This document shows, piece after piece, positions 25,783 through 34,583 of a DNA stretch of 64,000 nucleotides; positions within the stretch are counted from its first letter, which is position 1, and each line of letters begins with the position of its first letter. A model generated the notes under the pieces. That model was not told the origin of the DNA. It did not search any database and was given only the letters and a program-made list of their open reading frames with translations. The translations under genes were made by a program, and so were the position numbers. This stretch comes from Anaerolineaceae bacterium (GTDB lineage Bacteria; Chloroflexota; Anaerolineae; Anaerolineales; Anaerolineaceae), in NCBI GenBank assembly GCA_029975475.1, contig JARKPB010000008.1, forward strand, positions 682,001 to 746,000. The letters are read 5' to 3'.

Positions 25783-26433
25783 TTATAAATATTCTTTCAA
25801 ATTATGCTCAACCGCGTATGCGGCCGCTTCAGCCCGATTTGAAACACCTAATTTGGACAGGATGCTGCTGACATAATTCCGAACTGTACCTTCACCAAGG
25901 TAAAGGGCTTTGGCAATTTCCCGATTGGTCTTGCCTTCGGAAACCAGGGCAAGCACATGTTTCTCTTGCTGGCTGAGATTGACAAAAGCAGATGCTTCTT
26001 CTTCTTTTACAGCGCGGCGCACTTCCTGGAACACTCTCTGGGTAACAGCAGGATCCAGCAGCGCCTCGCCCCTTCCAACCGCTTCTACCGCGCGGACAAG
26101 ATCTTCACCGCCAATTTGCTTTAAAACATATCCGGAAGCTCCGGCCCGAATCGCGCTGAAAAGCATTTCATCTTCGGCGTAAGAAGTCACCATGATCACT
26201 TTGGTGTCTGGATAATTCCTGGTAATTTCTTCGCAGGCTTCAATTCCTGAAGACCCGGGCAATCGGATATCCATCAACACTACATCTGGTTTAAGCCGAG
26301 AAACCTGATCAAGCGCTTCTTTCGCGTTCCCAGCTTCTCCAACCACCTCAAAATGATGGTGATGCTCCAGCAGCGCGCGCAAACCGAGCCGAACCACTTC
26401 GTGGTCATCCACTAGCAAGATTCTATGCTTCAT
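25783..26433 (-). CDS. NarL/FixJ-type response regulator
   Basis: 216 residues: receiver domain 1-~120 with acidic pocket D9/D10, phosphoacceptor D55 in LMDIRLPG, conserved Thr/Ser and Lys (VLKQ), then a LuxR-type helix-turn-helix (~150-210; [36 protein letters not shown]). A DNA-binding transcription factor; regulon unknown. No histidine kinase is adjacent; the downstream neighbour in its own direction is the terminator and the upstream one is exonuclease III. Confidence 0.92.
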   Translation of the reverse strand: MKHRILLVDDHEVVRLGLRALLEHHHHFEVVGEAGNAKEALDQVSRLKPDVVLMDIRLPGSSGIEACEEITRNYPDTKVIMVTSYAEDEMLFSAIRAGASGYVLKQIGGEDLVRAVEAVGRGEALLDPAVTQRVFQEVRRAVKEEEASAFVNLSQQEKHVLALVSEGKTNREIAKALYLGEGTVRNYVSSILSKLGVSNRAEAAAYAVEHNLKEYL

Positions 26434-26452
26434 GTGTCACCTGATGGCATTA

Positions 26453-26480
26453 ATCATAACATCAAATAAGTCGAATCCAA
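26453..26480 (-). promoter_or_regulatory. Candidate promoter for the NarL-type regulator
   Basis: Minus-strand TTGGAT (26475-26480), 16 bases, TATGAT (26453-26458); the expected start of transcription leaves a ~13-base leader with AGGTGA before the ATG at 26433. Confidence 0.4.
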
Positions 26481-26494
26481 AAGAAATTTATCAG

Positions 26495-27256
26495 CTAATT
26501 AATGACGAGGCTAATCGGACAGTGATCCGAACCCTGTATCTCTGCGTGAATATCCGTTTTGACTACACGCTTAAGCAAATTTTCTGTGATCAGGAAATAA
26601 TCAATCCGCCAGCCAATATTGCGACTGCGTGCGTTGAACCGATACGTCCACCAGGTGTATGCCACCAGTTCGGGGTAAACATGCCGAAAAATATCGATAA
26701 AGCCAGCCTCTAGATAGGTATGAAACGCGTCTCTTTCGATTAACAGGAATCCGGAATTCTGTTCATTTTCCCGCGGATTGGCCAGATCAATTTCTTGATG
26801 TGCCGTGTTAAAATCGCCGCAGAGAATAATTTTTCGGCCAGCCGCGATTTTTTCTCGCAAAACAGTTAAGAACTGCGCGTAAAAATCCAGCTTGTAACTT
26901 AACCGCTCCAGGCCACGCTGGCCGTTCGGAAAATAGATGCTGTAAATATCCAAATCATTAAATATTATTCGTGTTACCCGCCCTTCCGGGTCCTCCCCGT
27001 CGGAAAATATACCAAATTGCGCCTCGCCCGGCGCGCTCCGAGTGTAAATCGCGGTGCCTGAATAACCCGCGCGCAATCCGCTATTCCAGAAACGCCTGTA
27101 TCCGCTACTTATTAAAAACGCATCCTCGATCTGGTCTTCTCTCGCTTTTGTCTCCTGCAGGCACAAAATGTCTGGTTGGTGGGTTTCCAGCCACTCCCAA
27201 TTGCCTTTATTGGTTACTGCGCGGAATCCATTTACATTCCAACTGTAAATCTTCAT
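26495..27256 (-). CDS. xth: Exodeoxyribonuclease III (ExoA/Xth family)
   Basis: 253-residue EEP-fold nuclease repairing abasic sites and removing 3' blocks. Motifs: YSWNVNGFRA (3-12), LQETKA (~33-38) with catalytic Glu, GDFNTAH (~146-152), TWWTYRFNARSRNIGWRIDYFL-type region split as WWTYRF and WRIDYF, and the terminal GSDHCP catalytic His. Start placed at ATG 27254-27256, preceded by AAAGG, not at the GTG two codons earlier. Forms a DNA-repair pair in the neighbourhood with the endonuclease IV-like protein. Confidence 0.94.
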   Translation of the reverse strand: MKIYSWNVNGFRAVTNKGNWEWLETHQPDILCLQETKAREDQIEDAFLISSGYRRFWNSGLRAGYSGTAIYTRSAPGEAQFGIFSDGEDPEGRVTRIIFNDLDIYSIYFPNGQRGLERLSYKLDFYAQFLTVLREKIAAGRKIILCGDFNTAHQEIDLANPRENEQNSGFLLIERDAFHTYLEAGFIDIFRHVYPELVAYTWWTYRFNARSRNIGWRIDYFLITENLLKRVVKTDIHAEIQGSDHCPISLVIN

Positions 27257-27300
27257 CTTCACCTTTCAATTGCGGGAATCAGAGCCTGTGGTAAACTTAT

Positions 27301-27306
27301 TATAAT
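27301..27306 (+). promoter_or_regulatory. Candidate -10 box upstream of the receiver/DUF192/M23 run
   Basis: TATAAT 14 bases before the ATG at 27321, with GAGGAA (27310-27315) as ribosome site between them. No clear -35 at the expected distance. Confidence 0.3.
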
Positions 27307-27320
27307 ATTGAGGAAAAATC

Positions 27321-27713
27321 ATGGATAAGAATACACCTCAAAAAGTGGTTTATATTGAAGACGATCCAGAAATGATTGATCTGGTGACTCTTATCCTTTC
27401 CCGCCGCGGCTTTGAAGTTAAAGGTGCGCATGGCGGGCGGCAGGGCTTAGACATAGTTTTGCAGGAATCCCCATGCGTCGTCTTGCTGGATTTGATGATG
27501 CCGGATATGGACGGGTGGGATGTGTATCATCAACTCAAAGCAAACCCGCTCACAGCATCAATTCCGGTAATTATTATCACCGCAAAAGCTCAGGCGATCG
27601 ACCGCGTTCTGGGTTTGCACATCGCCAAGGTGGATGACTACATCAGCAAGCCATTTCGACCGCAGGAATTGCTTGATTCAATTGACAAAGTCTTGCGAGG
27701 GAACGCTGCGTGA
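27321..27713 (+). CDS. Stand-alone receiver-domain response regulator
   Basis: 130 residues, receiver domain only: acidic pair E13-D15 region (YIEDDPE), phosphoacceptor D57 in LLDLMMPDMDGW, Thr in IITAKA, and Lys in SKPFRPQEL. Without an output domain it likely acts by phosphotransfer or protein contact, as CheY/DivK types do. Its stop overlaps the GTG of the DUF192 gene by 4 bases. No kinase nearby. Confidence 0.92.
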   Translation: MDKNTPQKVVYIEDDPEMIDLVTLILSRRGFEVKGAHGGRQGLDIVLQESPCVVLLDLMMPDMDGWDVYHQLKANPLTASIPVIIITAKAQAIDRVLGLHIAKVDDYISKPFRPQELLDSIDKVLRGNAA

Positions 27714-28075
27714 AGCGCATGATTTTCCTGGTTAACGGAAACGACGGAGAACTGACCTTAACCCTCTCAAGCTGTTCCAGTTTCAAAGAGAAATTTTTCG
27801 GGTTAATGGGACAGAAAGAAATATTCGAAACTGGCGGCATCATCCTCGAAGATAAGTCTGAAAGCATCCTCAACGCTTCGATTCACATGCTCTTCATGAA
27901 TTTTGATATTGCTGTTTTTTGGTTAAACCGACACTACCAGGTGGTTGATAAAGTTTTGGCAAAACGTTGGGCGCTTTATTACGCCCCTGCGACCCCCGCC
28001 CAATTTACCGTTGAGACGCATCCAAATGTGTATGAAAAGATCCCCGTTGGCGCAACTTTTTCGCTCATCCAATAA
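27710..28075 (+). CDS. DUF192 family protein
   Basis: 121 residues with the DUF192 beta-fold hallmarks: FKEKFFGLMGQ (~23-33), IHMLFMNFDIAVFWL (~58-72) and the VDKVLAKRWALYYAP stretch. Such proteins are small, of unknown biochemical function, and often exported; here no signal peptide is seen. GTG start with AGGG 8-9 bases before it, overlapping the receiver stop. Its last 50 bases overlap the start of the LysM/M23 gene in another frame. Confidence 0.85.
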   Translation: MKRMIFLVNGNDGELTLTLSSCSSFKEKFFGLMGQKEIFETGGIILEDKSESILNASIHMLFMNFDIAVFWLNRHYQVVDKVLAKRWALYYAPATPAQFTVETHPNVYEKIPVGATFSLIQ

Positions 28076-29465
28076 TTTGCGATTGTTTTCCCTTATCGCA
28101 TTAGTATTACTCACCGCAGCAATTGTGACTCCAGCCCTGGCGCAGGATGAACCCCAGTATCCGATCTACATCGTTGAATCCGGCGACACTCTAAATTCAA
28201 TCGCATTAAAATTTGGTGTCACCACCCAAGATATCCTGGGGATTAATAACTTTGACAATCCAAATTTCATCCCAGTTGGCGCGGAAATTAAAATCCCGGG
28301 TTATGAAGGGATTACCGGGACCCTGACCACCCGGCCTGTTGAACTGGGCGAGACCATTGTTTCCATTAGCGAACAGTATAAAATACCGCTGCCAGTATTG
28401 CTCAAATTAAATCGCCTGGTAAGCCCGGATGAAATCTACACTGGATCTGAAATTATTTATCCAGTGGGAGGTGACCAGAAACCCTTCAACAGTTCCATTC
28501 GCGGCGAGGACGGAATCACGCCTCTGGAAGCGAGCGTCTTAAATAACCTCAACCCGCGTTTCTTGTCCATCACTCACCCGCAAGAAAGTAGCTGGCAATT
28601 CCTCTCAACGGATGTCGCATTTTTTGATTCCCCGGGCGACGGCCAATACGCGAACCCAATTGCCAGAGAAATCGTCAAATTCGACATATCTCCCTTGCCG
28701 CTTGTCCAGGGTGAAACAATCATCATTTCAATCCAAACAAACCAGTCGGCAAACCTGCAGGGAAGCCTGAACGGATCTGAGCTTCACTTTTTTTCAGACA
28801 CTGACCATCAGTATTACGCTCTGCAGGGAATTCACGCCATGGCTGAACCGGGCCTGTCGGATTTTACTTTAAGCGGAAAATTTTCTGACGGTCATGAATT
28901 TTCGTTTTCGCAAAAATTAATCTTAAAGGCAGGTAATTTTTCAAAAGATCCCGTTCTTTATGTGGACCCAGCCACAATTGACCCAGAAAATACCAAACCG
29001 GAAGAAGAATTGATTCAATCTGTCATTAAAAACGCGACCCCCGAACGAATGTGGAAGAATCAGTTCTCTCTGCCGGTTGATGAACCATTTTGTATCTATT
29101 CTTACTTTGGCAACAGACGGTCATATAACGGCGGTGAGTATAAAAATTTCCACACCGGCCTCGATTTTGGTGTCTGCGCTACTCTTAATATTTACAGCCC
29201 GACTCCGGGAATTGTCGTATTCGCCGGTCCACAGACTGTGCGCGGCAATCTCGTCCTGATTGATCATGGATGGGGCGTTTATTCTGGGTTTTATCACATG
29301 AAAGACATCCAGGTGAAAGTTGGCGATCGTGTTGAGACAGGCACAATCATCGGGACGATTGGCGATACTGGAAGAGTAACCGGGCCTCATCTGCATTATG
29401 AAATCTGGGTCAACGGAGTTCAGGTTAATCCTGAAACCTGGCTCTTCGACCGTGTCTATCCATAA
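28026..29465 (+). CDS. Secreted LysM-repeat M23 (LytM) endopeptidase
   Basis: 479 residues. An N-terminal signal sequence (hydrophobic LFSLIALVLLTAAIV, likely cleaved after ALA), two LysM modules (~45-90 and ~95-145), a middle beta-rich region with no recognised family, and a C-terminal M23 peptidase (~365-470) with zinc ligands in NFHTGLDFG and HLHYEIW plus HGWG. Cuts peptidoglycan cross-links or activates amidases outside the cell. Start is ATG 28026 or ATG 28032; the former has a GAG at better spacing. The frame can be extended upstream to 27945 but conservation starts at the signal peptide. Confidence 0.88.
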   Translation: MCMKRSPLAQLFRSSNNLRLFSLIALVLLTAAIVTPALAQDEPQYPIYIVESGDTLNSIALKFGVTTQDILGINNFDNPNFIPVGAEIKIPGYEGITGTLTTRPVELGETIVSISEQYKIPLPVLLKLNRLVSPDEIYTGSEIIYPVGGDQKPFNSSIRGEDGITPLEASVLNNLNPRFLSITHPQESSWQFLSTDVAFFDSPGDGQYANPIAREIVKFDISPLPLVQGETIIISIQTNQSANLQGSLNGSELHFFSDTDHQYYALQGIHAMAEPGLSDFTLSGKFSDGHEFSFSQKLILKAGNFSKDPVLYVDPATIDPENTKPEEELIQSVIKNATPERMWKNQFSLPVDEPFCIYSYFGNRRSYNGGEYKNFHTGLDFGVCATLNIYSPTPGIVVFAGPQTVRGNLVLIDHGWGVYSGFYHMKDIQVKVGDRVETGTIIGTIGDTGRVTGPHLHYEIWVNGVQVNPETWLFDRVYP

Positions 29466-29481
29466 AGTGCCAGCGATAAGG

Positions 29482-29487
29482 TATAAT
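29482..29487 (+). promoter_or_regulatory. Possible -10 box before the 530-residue gene
   Basis: TATAAT 38 bases before ATG 29526; no -35 match. Weak evidence. Confidence 0.22.
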
Positions 29488-29525
29488 CAGGAAAACTTTT
29501 CCGTTTCAGGGATTTTTCATCCATT

Positions 29526-31118
29526 ATGATGGCAATTACCCCCTTAGCAATTCCTCCAGAATACTGGTTAAAAGTTCACATCAGCGATGAGGATCTTGAT
29601 TTTCTCTACAACGATTTACTGGAAAAAGAGACACCTCTATCAACAGCCGAATTGGCAAGGCTGCTGGTTGAACACAGGGTTGATTGCGAAATGGACCGCT
29701 TGAAACAGCAGAGTCAGGGCGGAAACCATATTTATCAGCCGAAAAATGACTATAAAGTCGGTCAGAAAATCACCTTCCCGTATTTCGATATGCGAGAAGG
29801 AAAAGTTGCCAGGGTCCGTGACGGCCGCAATCCGGAATTTCCGGGTTTAAAGGTCATTGAAGTTGAGTTTTCTGAAAAAGTCAGGGTTGAATTTGCGTCA
29901 AATATTCAAAATCACGACTTGAACAACCCGACTCCGATCAATTACGACGATCCTAATTTTTCGCCGGATTATGTCCTCAAGCAATACGGGAAAACCATTG
30001 TTCAAGAACTCGATGAGACCCTGGAAGCAAACCCGGATCTGGTCAGGATCGCCGGGAAATGGTTCCCCCGATCGCTTCTTGTGGATGTCAGCCCCGGGCA
30101 CTTAAATCTCGCTGAAGCGGTTCTTGAAGTGAACAACGGCGGCCCATTAACCACCAGGGCACTGCTTGAGCAAATCGAGCTGCCGACTGACAGTAACATA
30201 AATCTCACTGAATTTTCCATGAATCTCGCCCTCCAGGAAGACGAGCGGTTTGATGAGGTTGGCCCTGCCGGTGAAACATTATGGTTCTTGAAACGTCTGG
30301 AACCTGAAGACGTTCAAAATCCGCCGCTTTTCTTAAAATTTAACCGACCAGATTACAACTACGATGAAATTCGTCCGCTGCTCCAATCGCTTGATTCGCT
30401 GGTCACGGATGAACTGGAACCTGAGTTTTCGCGAAACGATTCGCAGGAACACATCGAATTAAGTCTAATTTTTCCTCACTGGCGCTGCGGAACCCTGCCG
30501 CTTTCTTCAAGAATGTTAAATTTTTTCCCGACAGCCTACGAAGCCCCAAGGGTTCAATTCACTTTCATTGATGAAGAAACAAATGAACGCTTTTCTGGTT
30601 GGGTCGTTCGCCCGAATCGATATGTTTACGGCCTGGCCGCGTGGTATGAGCGCAAAGGCGTAATTCCAGGAAGCATCATTCAGGTCAAGAAGGGCAAAGT
30701 TCCTGGCGAAGTATTTGTAAAGGTTGACCGTAAAAAGCCGACCAAAGACTGGCTGCGCACAATGCTGATCGGAGCTGACGGCGGTTTTGTTTTCGCCATG
30801 TTAAAACAAGCCATTACGACGGCGTATGACGAAAGGATGACCATTATTTTGCCTGATACAGCCCAGGTGGATAGATTCTGGTCTGGAAGTACAAAAAATC
30901 GCAGCAGCCTTGACGAATTATGTCAGAATTGCGTCCGGGAGTTATCCAAACTCAATCCGCAAGGCCATGTTCACCTTCAGGAACTTTACGCGGCTGTAAA
31001 TATTATCCGAAGATGTCCCCCCGGATTAATTCTTCACACCTTGTTGTCCTCCTCCTGGGCAAACCATATGGGCGATCTTTATTTCCGCATCAAAGATGAC
31101 TTAGAAGGAACGAATTAA
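29526..31118 (+). CDS. Lineage-specific protein with possible winged-helix segment
   Basis: 530 soluble residues of no family I recognise. The N-terminal helix-rich part (1-65) is followed by a beta-type segment with YKVGQKITFPYFDMREGKV (~76-94) reminiscent of an SH3-like barrel, then a stretch (~195-260; HLNLAEAVLEV, PLTTRALLEQI) that looks like a winged helix of the RpoE-delta/HARE-HTH kind, and a C-terminal domain rich in Trp and Arg/Lys. No signal peptide or membrane helix. Followed after 11 bases by another unrecognised small protein, probably in one operon. A nucleic-acid related function would be consistent but is only inferred. Confidence 0.75.
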   Translation: MMAITPLAIPPEYWLKVHISDEDLDFLYNDLLEKETPLSTAELARLLVEHRVDCEMDRLKQQSQGGNHIYQPKNDYKVGQKITFPYFDMREGKVARVRDGRNPEFPGLKVIEVEFSEKVRVEFASNIQNHDLNNPTPINYDDPNFSPDYVLKQYGKTIVQELDETLEANPDLVRIAGKWFPRSLLVDVSPGHLNLAEAVLEVNNGGPLTTRALLEQIELPTDSNINLTEFSMNLALQEDERFDEVGPAGETLWFLKRLEPEDVQNPPLFLKFNRPDYNYDEIRPLLQSLDSLVTDELEPEFSRNDSQEHIELSLIFPHWRCGTLPLSSRMLNFFPTAYEAPRVQFTFIDEETNERFSGWVVRPNRYVYGLAAWYERKGVIPGSIIQVKKGKVPGEVFVKVDRKKPTKDWLRTMLIGADGGFVFAMLKQAITTAYDERMTIILPDTAQVDRFWSGSTKNRSSLDELCQNCVRELSKLNPQGHVHLQELYAAVNIIRRCPPGLILHTLLSSSWANHMGDLYFRIKDDLEGTN

Positions 31119-31129
31119 GGAATGCACTG

Positions 31130-31561
31130 ATGGAGCAGAAAAAGTTTAGTCTCGTAAAACCGACCGTTGACACGCCATTTTTTATTGATTTCGACTGGTG
31201 GAAAAACCACGAAAGCAACTGGCATGTCTTTCTACGAGACTATCTGTGCCCGGAACATCAGGAAATTTTTTCAAGCATCGCTGAAGTTGGGGAGATTGAT
31301 TGGGTCGATCCGGTTACCGGCCAGATCAGCGTGGTTGACGGACTGCAGCATGTACTGATCAATCACTGCGCAAAATTGGAAGGCTTCTTTGAGGCAAACA
31401 CCGCTCTGGTCGACTCCGTTTTTAGAATTCTGCTCGCCAACAACAATACACCATTGACACCCAGGATCCTTTCAGAATACACTGGAAAAACAGCCGAAAC
31501 AATTCTTCAAACCCTGACACGATCCCAGATCTACCGCGGTATCCGACCCTGTCAGGCGTAA
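31130..31561 (+). CDS. Small conserved-looking protein of unknown function
   Basis: 143 soluble residues, acidic and aromatic-rich at the start (FFIDFDWWKNHESNWH), with LCPEHQE and a C-terminal helical part (~90-140; TPLTPRILSEYTGK, ETILQTLTRSQIY) that resembles a small helix-turn-helix. AAGGAA precedes the ATG. Pairs with the 530-residue gene upstream, 11 bases apart; both end just before the tRNA-Arg. I cannot assign a function. Confidence 0.72.
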   Translation: MEQKKFSLVKPTVDTPFFIDFDWWKNHESNWHVFLRDYLCPEHQEIFSSIAEVGEIDWVDPVTGQISVVDGLQHVLINHCAKLEGFFEANTALVDSVFRILLANNNTPLTPRILSEYTGKTAETILQTLTRSQIYRGIRPCQA

Positions 31562-31571
31562 TAAGTAGATT

Positions 31572-31645
31572 GCCCTTGTAGCTCAATTGGACAGAGCACC
31601 GGACTTCTAATCCGATGGTTGTGGGTTCAAGTCCCACCAAGGGCG
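31572..31645 (+). tRNA. tRNA-Arg (anticodon TCT)
   Basis: Full cloverleaf of 74 nt: acceptor GCCCTTG pairs with CAAGGGC (31638-31644), D stem GCTC/GAGC, anticodon loop CTTCTAA with TCT at its centre, T stem GTGGG/CCCAC around TTCAAGT, discriminator G at 31645. The CCA end is not encoded. The 27-43 pair in the anticodon stem is a C-A mismatch. Reads AGA (and AGG) arginine codons. Confidence 0.95.
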
Positions 31646-31785
31646 CTATAATTTAATTTATAGAGGGACAGTCATACATATATCATCAATGACCAGACGC
31701 GCAAATTGTTTCCTGCTTGCTGGTTAAGGTTTGTCGTTTCCAATTATATGATATACGCCCAGGAAACCATTACGGATCATCCATT

Positions 31786-34218
31786 ATGAGCGATTTTGAT
31801 AATTCCGACCAAGAATTGGACGATATCCAGGTTTCACCTGGCAGCGCGGGTGGCGAGACCATTCCAGAAGAACTGCCGATTCTACCGCTGCGCGGTCTGG
31901 TTGTTTTTCCGAAAACCGCCATTCCATTAACTATTGGCCAGCCCAGATCCATTAAACTGGTGGATGATGTTGTGACCGGCAACCGGCTGGTCGGGCTTGT
32001 AACTTCCAAAGTGCAGGATATCGAAAATCCTTCACCGGAACATCTAAACGCTGTCGGCACCGTTGGTATTATTCACCGAATGTTCCGCGCTCCAGACAAC
32101 ACCATTCGCCTGCTGGTTCAGGGAATGGAGCGCTTCAGATTAAAAGAATTCACCGCACTGGAACCTTACCTGAAAGCAAGGATCGAAATCGCTCCTGAAG
32201 ATGTTGAGACAGGACTTGAGGTAGAAGCGCTTTTACTCAATGCGCGCAAACAATTTGAACATATTGCGGATTTGCTTCCAACCATTCCGCGCGAATTGCT
32301 GGTGTCGCTTTCTTCTGTCACCGATCCTCTGGTGATCACCTACACGATCGCGAATTTCCAGCGGATGGAAATAGAAGATGCCCAAAAAATTCTTGAAATA
32401 AATTCGCTGACAGAGAAATTGAAACGCCTGGTTACAATCCTGACCCACGAAACGGAAGTTCTGGAACTGGGGCAGAAAATTCAGAACCAGGCGCGCTCAG
32501 AAATTGAAACCGTTCAAAGGCAATATTTTCTGCGCGAGCAGTTGAAAGCGATCCAGCGCGAACTTGGAGATACAGACGAACAAACCATCGACCTGGAAAA
32601 TTTTAGCAAAAGAATCGATGAAGCCTGTATGCCAGAGGAAGCCGCCAATCAGGCCCGGCGGGAACTTGACCGTCTGGCCCATCTTCCAGTCGCGTCCGCT
32701 GAATACGGCGTCATACGGACCTATCTTGACTGGCTGACTGGTTTACCCTGGTCGAAAGCAACGCAGGATAATCTAGATATTCCCCATGCGCGCGAAGTTC
32801 TTGAAGAAGACCATTACGGGTTGAAGGATATCAAAGAGCGAATCCTGGAGTTCCTGGCCGTTCGAAAGCTGCGCCAAGAACGCGGGATCGTTTTATCTTC
32901 TGTTCAGGAGGATATCCACTGTTTGCGCGAAGGTGTGATTTTATGTTTTGTCGGCCCGCCAGGGGTTGGAAAAACCTCCTTAGGACAATCCATCAGCCGC
33001 GCGCTGGGTAGAAAGTTCATTCGCGTGTCGCTAGGCGGTATTCGAGATGAAGCCGAAATCCGAGGTCACCGCCGAACTTATATTGGCGCGATGCCGGGGC
33101 GCATTATCCAGTCCATCAAGCGCGTCGAATCGAAAAACCCGGTCTTTATGCTGGACGAGATCGACAAATTAACGATGGATTTTCATGGAGACCCCGCGTC
33201 CGCCCTGCTCGAGGTTCTAGACCCTGAACAGAACCGGGAATTTCGTGATAATTACCTGGAAGTGCCGTTTGACTTATCTCAGATTATGTTCATTACTACA
33301 GCCAATCAGTTAGAGACCATTCCGTTGGCGCTGCTGGATAGGATGGAAGTCATTCGGCTTTCCGGTTACACTGAAAATGAGAAGATCGCTATCGCCAGAA
33401 ATTATCTCGTTCCGCGGCAAATAAAAGAAAACGGTTTGCGGATGAAAGAATTGAGTTTCAGCACGGATGGATTAAAAACCATCATCCGCTCCTACACCCG
33501 TGAAGCCGGGGTAAGGAATTTGGAGCGTCAAATCGGGCGCATTTGTAGAAAAACCGCGACACGAATAACCGAAGGCAAGCCAGTTCAGAAAAAAGTGGAC
33601 ACCCCATTGGTGCAGGAAATTTTGGGAAAACCGCTCTTTCACCACCAGGAAGAAATTTCCCGCCGTCTGGAAGTTCCCGGAGTGGCGACCGGATTGGCCT
33701 GGACCCCGGTGGGCGGAGATATTCTGTTTATCGAAGCGACAAGAATGCCTGGCTCAAAAGGCTTCAAGATTACTGGATCGGTTGGAGAGGTAATGCAGGA
33801 ATCTGCTCAGGCAGCCCTTTCTTATATCCGCGCTAATTGCAACGCCCTAGGGATTGACCCTGATATTTTTGAGAAAATTGATATTCACCTGCACATCCCC
33901 TCAGGAGCTCAACCGAAAGATGGTCCATCTGCCGGAGTCACGATCGCGGCGGCGCTGGTATCTCTATTAACCGCGAAGAACGTATTGCCAACCATCGGGA
34001 TGACCGGTGAAATCACGCTAAGCGGCCAGGTACTGCCAGTCGGCGGCATCAAAGAGAAGGTCCTTGCAGCTTACCGCTCTGGATTAAAGACGGTCATTCT
34101 TCAGGAGCTTAATTTGAATGATCTGGAAGACTTGCCAGAAGAAGTTAAGAAACATATTCGCTTCTTGCCTGTAAAAACTATTCATGATGTGCTAATATCA
34201 GCAATAGCGAAGAAATAA
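31786..34218 (+). CDS. lon: Lon ATP-dependent protease
   Basis: 810 residues, normal for bacterial LonA. Substrate-binding N-domain begins with [13 protein letters not shown] (~29-41); the coiled helical region and AAA+ module follow with Walker A GPPGVGKT (~389-396) and Walker B FMLDEIDK; the peptidase domain has catalytic Ser715 in DGPSAG and Lys758 in GGIKEK. Degrades misfolded and regulatory proteins in the cytoplasm. ATG at 31786 is chosen over a TTG 69 bases upstream because the N-domain begins right after it. No CIRCE heat-shock operator is visible in the 140 bases between the tRNA and the start. Followed by a receiver gene after two bases. Confidence 0.96.
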   Translation: MSDFDNSDQELDDIQVSPGSAGGETIPEELPILPLRGLVVFPKTAIPLTIGQPRSIKLVDDVVTGNRLVGLVTSKVQDIENPSPEHLNAVGTVGIIHRMFRAPDNTIRLLVQGMERFRLKEFTALEPYLKARIEIAPEDVETGLEVEALLLNARKQFEHIADLLPTIPRELLVSLSSVTDPLVITYTIANFQRMEIEDAQKILEINSLTEKLKRLVTILTHETEVLELGQKIQNQARSEIETVQRQYFLREQLKAIQRELGDTDEQTIDLENFSKRIDEACMPEEAANQARRELDRLAHLPVASAEYGVIRTYLDWLTGLPWSKATQDNLDIPHAREVLEEDHYGLKDIKERILEFLAVRKLRQERGIVLSSVQEDIHCLREGVILCFVGPPGVGKTSLGQSISRALGRKFIRVSLGGIRDEAEIRGHRRTYIGAMPGRIIQSIKRVESKNPVFMLDEIDKLTMDFHGDPASALLEVLDPEQNREFRDNYLEVPFDLSQIMFITTANQLETIPLALLDRMEVIRLSGYTENEKIAIARNYLVPRQIKENGLRMKELSFSTDGLKTIIRSYTREAGVRNLERQIGRICRKTATRITEGKPVQKKVDTPLVQEILGKPLFHHQEEISRRLEVPGVATGLAWTPVGGDILFIEATRMPGSKGFKITGSVGEVMQESAQAALSYIRANCNALGIDPDIFEKIDIHLHIPSGAQPKDGPSAGVTIAAALVSLLTAKNVLPTIGMTGEITLSGQVLPVGGIKEKVLAAYRSGLKTVILQELNLNDLEDLPEEVKKHIRFLPVKTIHDVLISAIAKK

Positions 34219-34220
34219 AA

Positions 34221-34580
34221 ATGGCGAAGTTACTGCTTATCGAAGACGATCAGACCATGAGGAGTCTGTTGAAAACACTCCTCGAAATTGAAGGACACAC
34301 TGTGGGCACTTCCACAGGCGACTCCTACGACAGCACCATCAGCCAGTTTGCTGAGCAAAACCCCGACATTGTGATTCTCGATGTCCATTTGTTTCACGGG
34401 GATTCTTTCAAACTACTTGAAGGAATGCGGATGAAGAGTCCAGATGTGAAAATACTGATGACTTCTGGACAGGATGTTCGTGAAAAATGCTTGCAGGCTG
34501 GCGCGGATGGTTTTCTGTTAAAACCATACATGCCTGATGACCTGTTGCGTTGGATAAACCAGAACCTATCAGGAAAATAG
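34221..34580 (+). CDS. Stand-alone receiver-domain response regulator (lon-linked)
   Basis: 119 residues, receiver fold only: acidic pocket E8-D10, phosphoacceptor D54 in ILDVHLFHGDS, Thr/Ser in LMTSGQ and Lys in LLKPYMPD. Two bases downstream of lon and three bases upstream of the PHP+AlbA_2 fusion, so it is very likely in their transcript. No cognate kinase or output domain. Confidence 0.9.
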   Translation: MAKLLLIEDDQTMRSLLKTLLEIEGHTVGTSTGDSYDSTISQFAEQNPDIVILDVHLFHGDSFKLLEGMRMKSPDVKILMTSGQDVREKCLQAGADGFLLKPYMPDDLLRWINQNLSGK

Positions 34581-34583
34581 CCC

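Noticed and set aside
31422-31640. Minus-strand frame beginning with a GLEPTTIGLEV-type peptide
   Set aside because: It is the antisense reading of tRNA-Arg(TCT), a well-known spurious protein in annotations.
31646-31663. CTATAA/TTATAG hairpin after the tRNA as terminator
   Set aside because: Only an AT stem of 6 bp and followed by GAGGG rather than a T-run; more likely part of the lon promoter region.
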